In this document: piece by piece, positions 9,027-17,835 of the stretch
How positions within the stretch are numbered: the first letter of the stretch is position 1
Layout: each line of letters starts with the position of its first letter
From: Actinomycetota bacterium
Lineage (GTDB): Bacteria; Actinomycetota; Actinomycetes; Mycobacteriales; Mycobacteriaceae
Direction: 5' to 3'
DNA length: 64,000 nucleotides
NCBI GenBank assembly: GCA_018268465.1
Contig: JAFDWN010000010.1
Coordinates: 403,561-467,560, forward strand
The notes under the pieces: model-generated
What the model saw: only the letters and a program-made list of their open reading frames with translations
What the model was told of the DNA's origin: nothing
Databases searched by the model: none
Position numbers and translations under genes: made by a program

Positions 9027-9602
9027 CTAGGGGCGCGCGATCGCTCTCCAGACGAGCTCGGAGACCGTCCGGCAGTACTGGTCGTCGACCGGCTGTCCGG
9101 TGAACAGGGCGCGCATGTTGATCGGCGCGAACACCAACTCCAGTACCGTCAACGCATCGACACCCTCGATCAGGTCGCCACGCTGTTCGGCGCGGTCGAT
9201 GACGACACGCAACCGGCCGGAACGAGCTCGCCACGCGGTGCGCCGGACGTCGGTACTCGACAGATTGCGGTTTCCGATGAGATGGGTGGCCTGCAAACTG
9301 TGCCCACGCTCGGATTCGACGTAGCGGGCCATGGCGGTCGCCAGTGCCAGCAGGTCGGTACGCAGGGAGCCGGTGTCGGGGGTCGCGACGTCCTCACCGG
9401 GCCAGCCCAGAAGCACTTCGAGGATGAGTTCTTCCGGGCTCTGCCAGTGCCGCAGAATCATCGCGTGGTCGAGTCCGTGCCGGTCAGCCAGCGCCACGAC
9501 GCTGAAACGGTCGATTCCCCACCGCGCGAGTTCGTCGTAGGCCGCCGCGAGGACCTGCTCGCGGAGTTCCTCCGGTAGGGCGCTTTCGGACCCCTCTGAC
9601 AT
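9027..9602 (-). CDS. TetR-family regulator
   Basis: This 191-residue protein has an N-terminal TetR-type domain (LREQVLAAAYDELARWGIDRF, then VVALADRHGLDHAMILRHW) and a helical C-terminal ligand domain. The expected Tyr-His of the recognition helix is Arg-His. A GGGGGCGGGG stretch precedes the ATG. No clear dyad was seen upstream and no obvious target is adjacent; the nucleosidase gene downstream is the closest candidate but would be an unusual one. Confidence 0.85.
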   Translation of the reverse strand: MSEGSESALPEELREQVLAAAYDELARWGIDRFSVVALADRHGLDHAMILRHWQSPEELILEVLLGWPGEDVATPDTGSLRTDLLALATAMARYVESERGHSLQATHLIGNRNLSSTDVRRTAWRARSGRLRVVIDRAEQRGDLIEGVDALTVLELVFAPINMRALFTGQPVDDQYCRTVSELVWRAIARP

Positions 9603-9842
9603 CCCCGCCCCCTGTGGACTCGGCGAAACCCTGCGGTGTCGATTGTCCGGTGCCGTCGGCCTCCCCGGCCCGGCATCCGGTCCTCCGATCGTGCGGGCTC
9701 ACCAGCAAACCCGGCGCGATGTTGCGGCAAGACTATCCGTCCCTTCCGGCATCCTTTCTACCGCGGCCCGGCGCCGCCGCTCACCACCGTGCGGCGAAAC
9801 CTCACGCCCACACCCCCGGTCCGTCGTCTGCAACCAGCCGGG

Positions 9843-10673
9843 TCAGGCCCCGTGCGCGGACATCTCGACCGGGGCCGCCGGTGTCGGGGCGGCGTTGGCG
9901 ACCAGATAGTAGAGCGGTGCGCCCCAGGCGTGCGGACCGTCGGCGGCGGGCGCGTAGGAGGTGTGGATCGCGATGCCTGCCGGCGACGCGGTGTCTGCGT
10001 CAGCGGTGTAGTCGCACACCGGATCGCCGACGTCGCAGACGCTGACGGTGCGCGCGCCGATCTGCGGGGGCAGCATCGCCGTGTTCGCGGAAGCCAGGAA
10101 TGAATGCTCCTGGGCGACGCCCCTACCCACGCCGGGCGCCAGGGCGGTCGAGCCCATGTTGACGGTGGTGTCGACGGGCAACCGGTCCCCGTCGGCGATC
10201 AACAGCGCGGCCGCCACCTGCGGGTTATCGGCGAGGTCGTAGAGATTGCGGTGGATGACCATGGCGCCCTGCGAATAGCCGGCCAGCACCACCTTGGTCG
10301 CCGGGCACTGCGCGGTGAACGCCGCGAACTGCTCGGCGGCCGCGTCGGTGCCGTCGCCGACACTGCTCATGAAGGTGATCCAACCGCCCAGGCCGCCGTC
10401 GAGCGGAACCGGTGCCGCGGGGTACCGAACGGCTTCGGCGGTAATGGTCTGCCCGTTGGCCAGCAGCTGGGCACGCAGCTGTTGGTAGGACTGGAAGACC
10501 ACGTCGCCCATCCCGGCGTTGGCGTACAGACCCGCGCCGTCGCGCTGCCCGGATCCCGCGGCACCGATCCAGTGGTAGTCAGCGCACGCGGGCGCGGCGG
10601 CGGCGATGCCGGTGACCAGACCGGACAGCGCCACAGCGGCGGCGGCCACGACCAAACCCAGACGACGAATCAC
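9843..10673 (-). CDS. Secreted cutinase-family serine esterase (cutinase-like protein 1)
   Basis: I place the start at GTG 10673, because GAAGGGGA lies 7 bases upstream and an N-terminal signal peptide (VIRRLGLVVAAAAVALSG...AAA-APAC) follows at once; an upstream ATG at 10730 adds 19 unlikely residues. The mature part has the nucleophile motif AGYSQGAM and the aspartate loop VCDVGDPVCDY, with a C-terminal His in PHAWG or IHTSY. Cutinase-like proteins of mycobacteria hydrolyse lipid esters outside the cell. It is longer (276 residues) and more divergent at the N-terminus (DYHWIGAAGSGQR instead of VVFARGT) than the other three in this window, resembling the Rv3802c/other cutinase branch only loosely. 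Confidence 0.88.
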   Translation of the reverse strand: MIRRLGLVVAAAAVALSGLVTGIAAAAPACADYHWIGAAGSGQRDGAGLYANAGMGDVVFQSYQQLRAQLLANGQTITAEAVRYPAAPVPLDGGLGGWITFMSSVGDGTDAAAEQFAAFTAQCPATKVVLAGYSQGAMVIHRNLYDLADNPQVAAALLIADGDRLPVDTTVNMGSTALAPGVGRGVAQEHSFLASANTAMLPPQIGARTVSVCDVGDPVCDYTADADTASPAGIAIHTSYAPAADGPHAWGAPLYYLVANAAPTPAAPVEMSAHGA

Positions 10674-10902
10674 GACGAAATCCCCTTCGACCCTCGCGGC
10701 AGCAGTGTTCGGGTGGTGCTGCCGCGTCACCGGGATGATCGCTTCCGGGGCGGCGCGGCGTTACGGCCGTGCCGGAATCGCGGGGGTCGGCACGCTCGGG
10801 CGCCGCGGCCTATCGCGGGGCGTCCGACCGGTGTGAGCGGACAAATGGCAGGCTGGTCCTCACGATGACCCTGCCACTGCACACCCGGCGACTCCCCCAC
10901 CG

Positions 10903-13470
10903 ATGACACCTCCACCGCCAGCCCCGGCCGCTGCCCTACTCGAGGACCCGAGCGACCTGTCCGGCCTGCGCGCGGCCGGTACCGACCCCGACGAGCTGTA
11001 CGCCACCTTCGCCGCGTGGGCCGACGCCAACGGAACCACGCTCTACCCGGCGCAGGAGGAAGCACTGATCGAACTGGTCAGCGGAGCGAACGTCATCCTC
11101 GCGACGCCGACGGGCTCGGGCAAGTCGCTGGTGGCCACCGGGGCGCAGTACACCGCGCTGGCTCGATCTTCGGCAGGCCACGGGCGAAGCTATTACACCG
11201 CGCCGATCAAGGCGCTGGTCAGCGAGAAGTTCTTCGCCCTGTGCGACGTGTTCGGCGCGGTGAACGTCGGCATGCTCACCGGGGACGCCGCGGTCAATTC
11301 GGACGCGCCGATCATCGCGTGCACTGCGGAGGTGCTGGCCAACATCGCGTTGCGGGAGGGCGCCGGGGCCGATATCGCCCTGGTGGTGATGGACGAGTTC
11401 CACTTCTACGGCGACCCCGACCGCGGCTGGGCGTGGCAGGTGCCGCTGCTGGAGCTGCCGCGGGCGCAGTTTCTGTTGTTGTCGGCGACGCTGGGCGACG
11501 TCACGTTCCTGCGCGAGGACCTCACCCGCCGCACCGGCCGGCCGACGGCGCTGGTGGCCGGCGCCGAGCGGCCGGTCCCACTGTTCTACTCGTATGCGAC
11601 GACGCCGATGCACGAGACGATCGGCGACCTGCTGCAGACCAAACAGGCGCCGGTGTACGTCGTGCACTTCACCCAGGCCTCGGCACTGGAACGGGCGCAG
11701 GCACTGATGAGCGTCAACGTCAGCTCCAAGGACGAGAAAGCCGCAATCGCCGATCTCATCGGCGCGTTCCGATTCAGCTCGGCGTTCGGCTCGACGCTGT
11801 CGCGCCTGGTCCGCCACGGGATCGGGGTGCACCACGCCGGGATGCTGCCGAAGTACCGTCGCCTGGTCGAACAGCTCGCACAGGCCGGTCTGCTCAAGGT
11901 GATCTGCGGTACCGACACCCTCGGCGTCGGCATCAACGTGCCGATCCGCACCGTCGTCTTCTCGGCGCTGTCCAAGTACGACGGCACCCGCACCCGGCTG
12001 CTCAACGCGAGGGAGTTCCATCAGATCGCGGGGCGGGCGGGGCGCGCCGGCTATGACACCGTGGGCACCGTCGTGGTGCAGGCCCCCGACCACGAGGTGG
12101 AGAACCTCAAACAGTTCGCCAAGGTCGCCGACGACCCGAAGAAGCGCCGGAAACTGGTGCGCCGCAAAGTCCCCGAAGGCATGGTGCCGTGGAGCGAGTC
12201 CACGATGAACCGGCTGATCGCGGCTCCCCCGGAACCGCTGACGAGCAATATGCGGGTGTCGACGGCGATGATCCTCGACGTCGTGGACCGTCCCGGCGAC
12301 CCGTTCGTGGCAATGCGCCGGCTTCTGACCGACAACCACGAACCGCGCAAACGCCAGCTTCGGCTCATCCGGGAAGCGGTCGGGATCGCCCGGTCACTGC
12401 TGCAGGCCGGCGTACTTGAGCGCGTCGACGAACCCGAAGCCGACGGCAGGAGATACCGGTTGACGGTGGACCTGCCACCGGATTTCGCGCTCAACCAGCC
12501 GCTGTCGACGTTTGCGCTGGCGGCGGTCGACGTGCTCGACCCGGCGTCGGAAACATATGCACTCGACGTGGTTTCGGTAATCGAGGCGACGCTCGAGGAT
12601 CCCCGCCAGATCCTCGCGGCACAGCTGAACAAGGCCAGGGGCGAGGCGGTGGCCGCGATGAAGGCCGAGGGCATCGAGTACGACGAGCGGATCGAACTGC
12701 TCGACGAGGTCACCTACCCCAAACCCCTCGACGAGCTGCTGGGGCACACCTTCGAGGTGTACCTGCGCAGCAACCCGTGGGCCGCCGACGGGCGGCTGTC
12801 GCCGAAGTCGGTGGTGCGCGAGATGTGGGAGCGGGCATTCACGTTCCGCGAGTTCGTCAGCGTGTACGGGTTGACCCGCTCCGAGGGCGCGGTGCTGCGG
12901 TATCTGTCCGACGCGTTCAAGGCGCTGCGCTCCGGGGTGCCCGCCGCGGCGCGCACCGACGAGGTGACCGACATCGTCGAATGGCTCGGCGAGCTGGTGC
13001 GTCAAGTCGACTCCAGCCTGCTCGACGAATGGGAACAACTCACCAGCCCGGATCAGCCGCATGACGCTCCCGTGGCAGTGCCGGCGCGGCCCCGCCCGTT
13101 GACGGGCAATGAGCGGGCGTTCACCGCGATGGTCCGCAACGCACTGTTCCGGCGGGTCGAACTGTTCGCCAGGGAGCGCTGGGATGAGCTCGGCCAGCTC
13201 GACGCCGAGTCGGGGTGGACGTCGCAGCGCTGGGCTGAGGTGGGCCGCGCGTACTACGCCGAGCATGCGGACGTTGCGACCGGCGCCGACGCCAGGGGCC
13301 CGGCGCTGCTGATCTTCGACCGGCGTCCCGGTCGGTGGCGGGTGCGGCAGATCCTCGACGACCCGGCCGGCGACCACGACTGGGGCTTGGAGGTCGAGGT
13401 GGATCTGGAGGCATCCGACGAGCAGGGTGTGGCGGTGCTGGGCCTGGTGGACGCCGGACGTCTGGACTGA
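10903..13470 (+). CDS. Ski2-like DExH-box RNA helicase with DUF3516-type C-terminus
   Basis: The 855-residue protein has helicase motifs in order: ATPTGSGKS (Walker A, GSGKS 71-75), APIKALVSEKFF (Ia), DEFH (164-167), LLSATLGD (motif III), HHAGMLPKYR and GTDTLGVGINVP (IV-V), and HQIAGRAGRAG (VI). This is the Ski2/HelY type. The C-terminal 300 residues lack motifs I know in detail and fit the DUF3516 extension found on actinobacterial relatives. It probably remodels RNA or RNA-protein complexes in the cytoplasm. The gene stands alone, divergent from a cutinase gene and 80 bases before another. Confidence 0.9.
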   Translation: MTPPPPAPAAALLEDPSDLSGLRAAGTDPDELYATFAAWADANGTTLYPAQEEALIELVSGANVILATPTGSGKSLVATGAQYTALARSSAGHGRSYYTAPIKALVSEKFFALCDVFGAVNVGMLTGDAAVNSDAPIIACTAEVLANIALREGAGADIALVVMDEFHFYGDPDRGWAWQVPLLELPRAQFLLLSATLGDVTFLREDLTRRTGRPTALVAGAERPVPLFYSYATTPMHETIGDLLQTKQAPVYVVHFTQASALERAQALMSVNVSSKDEKAAIADLIGAFRFSSAFGSTLSRLVRHGIGVHHAGMLPKYRRLVEQLAQAGLLKVICGTDTLGVGINVPIRTVVFSALSKYDGTRTRLLNAREFHQIAGRAGRAGYDTVGTVVVQAPDHEVENLKQFAKVADDPKKRRKLVRRKVPEGMVPWSESTMNRLIAAPPEPLTSNMRVSTAMILDVVDRPGDPFVAMRRLLTDNHEPRKRQLRLIREAVGIARSLLQAGVLERVDEPEADGRRYRLTVDLPPDFALNQPLSTFALAAVDVLDPASETYALDVVSVIEATLEDPRQILAAQLNKARGEAVAAMKAEGIEYDERIELLDEVTYPKPLDELLGHTFEVYLRSNPWAADGRLSPKSVVREMWERAFTFREFVSVYGLTRSEGAVLRYLSDAFKALRSGVPAAARTDEVTDIVEWLGELVRQVDSSLLDEWEQLTSPDQPHDAPVAVPARPRPLTGNERAFTAMVRNALFRRVELFARERWDELGQLDAESGWTSQRWAEVGRAYYAEHADVATGADARGPALLIFDRRPGRWRVRQILDDPAGDHDWGLEVEVDLEASDEQGVAVLGLVDAGRLD

Positions 13471-13549
13471 GGCAGGGCCGGATCCGCCGGCGCCCCGACT
13501 CTCCCCCGGTTCGGCGCACCCGTGCCGGCGAACCCTGTCACGATGAGGC

Positions 13550-14191
13550 GTGCTTCTCCGCCTCACCATGTCGATGGTCACCGCCGCAGCGCTCGCGTTC
13601 GCCGCACCGGCGACGGTGTCGGCGGCCCCGTGCCCCGATATCGACCTCGTCTTCGCTCGCGGCACCGCCGAACCCCCGGGGATGGGCCGGGTGGGTGATG
13701 CGCTTGCGGCCACCCTGCGGCCGCTGCTCGGCGCGCGGAGTCTGGGGACGTACGCGGTGGACTATCCGGCGAGCTACAACTTCCTGTCGACCCGTCACGG
13801 CGCGAACGACGCCGCCGACCACATCGCCTGGATGGCGAACGCCTGCCCGGGCACCCGGATCGTGTTGGGTGGCTTCTCGCAGGGGGCGTCGGTGACATCC
13901 ATGCTCGCCGGGGTCGCACCCATCGGTGACCGCGTCGGCAGCATCGGTTCGGCGCCGCCGCTGGCGCCCGCGCTGGCGGGCAACGTCGCCGCGGTCGCGG
14001 TGTTCGGCAACCCCGGCGCTCGATTCGGCAATCCCCTGTCCACGACCGGGCAGTTCGCCGGCCGAGCCATCGATGTATGCAGTCCTGGTGATCCGATCTG
14101 CTCGGACGGACGCGACCGTTCGGCGCACAGCAATTACGAGCTACCGCCGTATCCGGCACAGGCGGCCAACTTCATCATCGGGCTGGTCTGA
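13550..14191 (+). CDS. Secreted cutinase-family serine esterase (cutinase-like protein 2)
   Basis: The 213-residue protein has an N-terminal signal peptide (TAAALAFAAPATVSA-APC), the family opening CPDIDLVFARGTAEPPG, the nucleophile in GGFSQGAS, a Cys-flanked CSPGDPICSDG with the catalytic Asp, and His in RSAHSNY. It is a typical cutinase/CLP. Start is uncertain: GTG 13550 gives the frame shown, ATG 13568 gives a slightly shorter signal peptide; neither has a well-spaced ribosome-binding site. It follows the helicase gene by 80 bases on the same strand. Confidence 0.9.
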   Translation: MLLRLTMSMVTAAALAFAAPATVSAAPCPDIDLVFARGTAEPPGMGRVGDALAATLRPLLGARSLGTYAVDYPASYNFLSTRHGANDAADHIAWMANACPGTRIVLGGFSQGASVTSMLAGVAPIGDRVGSIGSAPPLAPALAGNVAAVAVFGNPGARFGNPLSTTGQFAGRAIDVCSPGDPICSDGRDRSAHSNYELPPYPAQAANFIIGLV

Positions 14192-14321
14192 TCGGACAGT
14201 CCCGCGTCGAGGTCGACGGCAGGGTTGTGGACACGCGGCGATCACAGCCCCCAGTTCGGTCTCGATGATCGACATCATCGACGAGAATCCCCGGGCAGGG
14301 GTGCAACCACTGGGAGTACGA

Positions 14322-14768
14322 ATGGCAAGTCGAACACTGCTCAACACCGCGGTCCCCGAGGCATACCAGACCTTGCTGACCCTCAACGACCAGGTCGAGA
14401 AGGCCGCCGCCGAGGCCGGCATCGACGACCTGACCATGGAACTGTTGAAGATTCGCACATCGCAGATCAACGGATGCGCGTTCTGTCTGCGGATGCACAC
14501 GCGCGACGCACTCGACAAGGGTGAGAGCACCGATCGCCTCGCCGTCCTGCCCGCCTGGCGGGAGTCGAAGTATTTCTCCGCCGCCGAGCAGGCGGCCCTG
14601 GCGATCGCCGAGGAGATCGCCTTGATCGGGAACCCAACCGCCGCGCGGGCGGCCGCAGATCCTGACCCGCTGACCTCCCAGCAGGCAGCGATTCTGCGCT
14701 GGGCCGCCATCGTGATCAACGCGTTCAATCGGATCGCGATCTCCAGCCACTACGTGGTCAAACCCTGA
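14322..14768 (+). CDS. AhpD-like carboxymuconolactone decarboxylase family protein
   Basis: I use ATG 14322, which is preceded by TGGGAG at proper spacing; longer versions of the frame run antisense through the cutinase gene and are not credible. The 148-residue protein contains the redox motif CAFCLRMH (CxxCxxxH) of alkylhydroperoxidase AhpD-like proteins, within QINGCAFCLRMHTRDA. Members reduce peroxides or serve as thiol oxidoreductases; some are only carboxymuconolactone-decarboxylase-fold proteins of unknown role. The two cysteines and histidine argue for redox activity. The gene has no obvious operon partner. Confidence 0.9.
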   Translation: MASRTLLNTAVPEAYQTLLTLNDQVEKAAAEAGIDDLTMELLKIRTSQINGCAFCLRMHTRDALDKGESTDRLAVLPAWRESKYFSAAEQAALAIAEEIALIGNPTAARAAADPDPLTSQQAAILRWAAIVINAFNRIAISSHYVVKP

Positions 14769-15005
14769 TCTGCGTGTGCCGGCCGCGGATCCGCCGCGCG
14801 GGGGCCGGACTTCAGGCGCCGCATCGTGGCTGCCCTCCCGCAGGATCGGCCCTCCCGCACGATCGGCGCAAAACCCGGCTGAATGCGATCCACCGGCGAC
14901 TTCTCACAATTTTCACGGCTAACTCTGATACCGGCGCTCAGGTTCGCCGCGCATGCTCGACGTATTCACCGAGAACCAGTCGCGGACCACGCGGGAGGGC
15001 ACGCT

Positions 15006-15179
15006 ATGAGCGCCAACGCCGGCACCAACGTTGTTTCCCTCGAATTGCATCGTGCCCAGTCGGCCCGGCGCCGTTCGCTGGAGATCCGCGAGGCCATGCG
15101 CCGGCACCCGTCTTTCCGGGGCGCACCGGAGTGCGACGACCGCCACGAGGCGTCGGTCCACCGCATCGGCGTGTCCTGA
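15006..15179 (+). CDS. Small basic protein, 57 residues, unknown function
   Basis: An ATG at 15006 is preceded by GGGAGGG at ideal spacing and opens a 57-codon frame (MSANAGTNVVSLELHRAQ...). The protein is rich in Arg and Glu with a predicted helical middle (RRRSLEIREAMRRHPSF) and a single Cys. I do not recognise it. It stands alone in the space between the AhpD-like gene and the SDR operon. The strong ribosome-binding site is the main support that it is translated. Confidence 0.55.
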   Translation: MSANAGTNVVSLELHRAQSARRRSLEIREAMRRHPSFRGAPECDDRHEASVHRIGVS

Positions 15180-15328
15180 CCGTTGGTGGCACACCCCGTA
15201 AGCGCCGGTATGCGCGAACGATGAGAAGCGCGGCCTACCACTAGTAGGAAAGCGGTCATGGCGCGGCGGAAGTTTGCCGCCGGAGGATCGTTATTTCAGG
15301 GGCCGGATCGCCCCTGAAAGGACTCACC

Positions 15329-16039
15329 GTGACCACCTCCTCCAAAGTCGCCATCATCACCGGAGCGTCGCGCGGCATCGGCGCCGCGCTCGTCCCCGCC
15401 TACCGCAAGCTCGGCTACGCCGTCGTCGCCGTCGCCCGCAACACCGAACGCACGGACGACCCCGATGTCCTGGCCGTCGACGCCGACATCGCCCGGCCCG
15501 GCTCCGGCCGCCGAATCGTCGACGCCGCACTCGAACGCTTCGGACGCGTCGACACCCTCGTCAACAACGCCGGCATCTTCATCCCCAAGCCGTTCACCGA
15601 CTACACCGACGACGACTACGACGCGGTCACCGGAGTCAATATGCGCGGCTTCTTCGAGGTGACACGCAGCGCCATCCCGCCGATGCTCAGCCAGGGCGGC
15701 GGCCATGTTGTCAACGTTTCCACCAGCCTCGTCGACCACGCCAATTCACAGGTTCCATCCGCCCTGGCGTCGTTGACCAAGGGCGGTCTGGACGCGGTGA
15801 CGAAGTCGCTGGCCATCGAGTACGCCCAGCGCGGGATCCGCGCCAACACGGTGGCTCTGGGTGTCATCCGCACCCCCATGCACGCGCCCGAGACCCACAC
15901 CGCGCTGGCCGCGCTGCATCCGGTGGGCCGGATGGGCGATGTCGCGGATGTCGTCGAGGCGATTCTGTATCTGGAGACGGCCTCGTTCGTCACCGGCGAG
16001 ATCCTGCACGTCGATGGCGGGCAGAGCGCCGGTCACTGA
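15329..16039 (+). CDS. SDR-family protein lacking the catalytic tyrosine
   Basis: The start is GTG 15329 with AAAGGA 6 bases upstream. The 236-residue protein has the SDR cofactor motif TGASRGIG, NNAG in TLVNNAG, and the C-terminal VDGGQSAGH. In the active-site helix, however, the usual YxxxK reads ALASLTK: the lysine is kept and the tyrosine position is alanine. The serine region is VNVSTSL. It is therefore either inactive as a dehydrogenase, uses another proton donor, or belongs to a naturally Tyr-less subgroup. It opens a probable three-gene operon with the nitronate monooxygenase and the cysteine hydrolase. Confidence 0.88.
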   Translation: MTTSSKVAIITGASRGIGAALVPAYRKLGYAVVAVARNTERTDDPDVLAVDADIARPGSGRRIVDAALERFGRVDTLVNNAGIFIPKPFTDYTDDDYDAVTGVNMRGFFEVTRSAIPPMLSQGGGHVVNVSTSLVDHANSQVPSALASLTKGGLDAVTKSLAIEYAQRGIRANTVALGVIRTPMHAPETHTALAALHPVGRMGDVADVVEAILYLETASFVTGEILHVDGGQSAGH

Positions 16040-16153
16040 CGCCGGGCGCCCATCATCCCCGTACGCACCACCGATCCGCGGAGAGTGGACGCACGAGACC
16101 GGTCTGCCGGCGCGCCACCTCACCCGCGTGAGCCACACGGAAGGAAACAGTCA

Positions 16154-17176
16154 ATGACCTCACCGCTTCAGAATCTGGGATTGACCATCCCGGTGATCGC
16201 CGCGCCGATGGCCGGCGGAGCCACCAAACCCCCCATGGTGATCGCCGCATCGCGGGCCGGAAGTCTGGGCTTCCTGGCCGCCGGGTACAAGTCCTCCGCC
16301 GCGTTGGCGACGGAGATCGCCGCCGTGCGTGACGCTTCGGTGCCGTTCGGCGTCAACGTGTTCGCCCCCAATCCGGTACCCATCACCGCGGAGGCGTACC
16401 GACGCTATGCGGCGGAGATGCAGCGGGAGGCCGATCGATACGGCCTCACGCTGCCTGCCGACCCGATCGACGACGACGACGCTTTCGAGGCGAAAATCGA
16501 CATGCTCCGGTCCGACCCGGTTCCCCTCGTCAGCTTCACCTTCGGCCTGCCCGGCCCCGACATAATCCGCGCGCTGCAGGATGCGGGAACCGCTGTCCTG
16601 CAGACCGTGACATCGCGCCGTGAGGCCGAATTGGCCGCGACGGCCGGCGTCGACATGCTCGTAGTCCAGGGCGGGGACGCCGGCGGGCATTCCGGGACAT
16701 TCACTCCCGACCGTCGGCCACAGAACGTCCCACTCACCCAGCTTGTCGGCGAGATCGTCAGTGCGGTAAAGATTCCCGTGATCGCAGCGGGCGGACTGGG
16801 GACACCGGAAGCAGTCGCCGCGGTGCTCGGTGCAGGCGCCGAAGCAGTCGCCGTCGGAACGGTGCTGCTTCGGGCCGAGGAGAGCGGAGCCTCGGCCATC
16901 CATCAGGCGGCCCTGGCCGACCCCACCCGCACCGAGACCGTCGTCACCCGCGCGTTCACGGGCAGGCCGGCACGCGGTCTGCGCAACCGGTTCACCGAAA
17001 CATACGCCGACTCTGCCCCTTTGGGGTATCCCGCAATCCATCATCTCACCAGCCCGCTGCGCAAAGCCGCTGCCGCCGCGGGTGAGGCCGACGCCGTCCA
17101 TCTGTGGGCCGGCACCGGATTCCGTTACGCTACAACAGAGCCGACCGCGCAGATCCTCGCGCGGCTCGCCGGTTGA
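16154..17176 (+). CDS. Nitronate monooxygenase-like FMN enzyme (NPD family)
   Basis: I start at ATG 16154, with AAGGAA upstream. The 340-residue TIM-barrel protein has the signatures of 2-nitropropane dioxygenase-like enzymes: PVIAAPMAGG at the N-terminus, FGVNVFAP, the catalytic His motif QGGDAGGHSGTF, PVIAAGG, and the phosphate-binding GAEAVAVGT. It would use FMN and O2 to oxidise alkyl nitronates, although many family members act on other substrates. The gene is followed 17 bases later by the cysteine hydrolase and preceded by the Tyr-less SDR, so the three are probably one operon handling one compound. Confidence 0.9.
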   Translation: MTSPLQNLGLTIPVIAAPMAGGATKPPMVIAASRAGSLGFLAAGYKSSAALATEIAAVRDASVPFGVNVFAPNPVPITAEAYRRYAAEMQREADRYGLTLPADPIDDDDAFEAKIDMLRSDPVPLVSFTFGLPGPDIIRALQDAGTAVLQTVTSRREAELAATAGVDMLVVQGGDAGGHSGTFTPDRRPQNVPLTQLVGEIVSAVKIPVIAAGGLGTPEAVAAVLGAGAEAVAVGTVLLRAEESGASAIHQAALADPTRTETVVTRAFTGRPARGLRNRFTETYADSAPLGYPAIHHLTSPLRKAAAAAGEADAVHLWAGTGFRYATTEPTAQILARLAG

Positions 17177-17193
17177 GACGGGTGGCGCACGAT

Positions 17194-17817
17194 ATGACGT
17201 ACACAAACGACATCACCGGACTGGTCGTGATCGATCCGTTCAACGACTTCATCTCCGACGGCGGTAAGGTGTGGGATCGGCTGAAGACGATCGCCGAGGC
17301 CAACCAGTGTGTCCCGCATATGAAGCGGGTGCTCGACACCGCGCGCGACGCCGGCATTCGCGTGTTCTACGCACTGCACCACCGGTACCGTCCCGGCGAC
17401 TACGAAACCTGGAAGTACATCGCCCCGATCCAGAAGGCGGCGTGGCAGCGCAGGACGTTCGAGTTCGGGACGTGGGGCGGCGAGCTCCATCCCGACTTCA
17501 CCCCGCAATCCGAGGACATCGTGGTTCAAGAGCACTGGTGTTCAAGTGGTTTCGCCAACACCGACCTCGACCTGTTGCTCAAGAGGAACGGCATCCAGCG
17601 GATCGTCACCGTGGGACTGATCGCGCACACCTGCCTCGAGTCGACGGTGCGCTTCGGCGCCGAACTCGGGTACGACGTGACGGTGGTCAGCGATGCGACC
17701 GCAAGCTATTCGGAGAAGGAGATGCAGGCCGCGCTCGAGGTCGCGATGCCCAACTACGCCACGGTCGTGACCACCAGTGAGATCGTCACCGCGATATCGG
17801 CAGCCAACCCGCGGTAA
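17194..17817 (+). CDS. Isochorismatase-like cysteine hydrolase with Lys-to-Glu change
   Basis: The ATG at 17194 lies 17 bases after the monooxygenase stop. The 207-residue protein has the isochorismatase fold signatures: the catalytic Asp in VVIDPFNDF (Asp14) and the nucleophile Cys in GLIAHTCLEST (Cys147). The usual catalytic lysine position, in the DxVVxK motif, reads DIVVQEHW, so Glu113 replaces Lys. A subgroup with EHW...GFANTDLD is, as I recall, widespread, so the change may be lineage-specific rather than decay. It probably hydrolyses an amide or imine formed in the same pathway. Confidence 0.88.
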   Translation: MTYTNDITGLVVIDPFNDFISDGGKVWDRLKTIAEANQCVPHMKRVLDTARDAGIRVFYALHHRYRPGDYETWKYIAPIQKAAWQRRTFEFGTWGGELHPDFTPQSEDIVVQEHWCSSGFANTDLDLLLKRNGIQRIVTVGLIAHTCLESTVRFGAELGYDVTVVSDATASYSEKEMQAALEVAMPNYATVVTTSEIVTAISAANPR

Positions 17818-17835
17818 CCGCACCCATCGCGGCGG

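Noticed and set aside
12394-13713. Long minus-strand frame opposite the helicase C-terminus
   Set aside because: No recognisable domain and codon pattern fits the plus-strand helicase.
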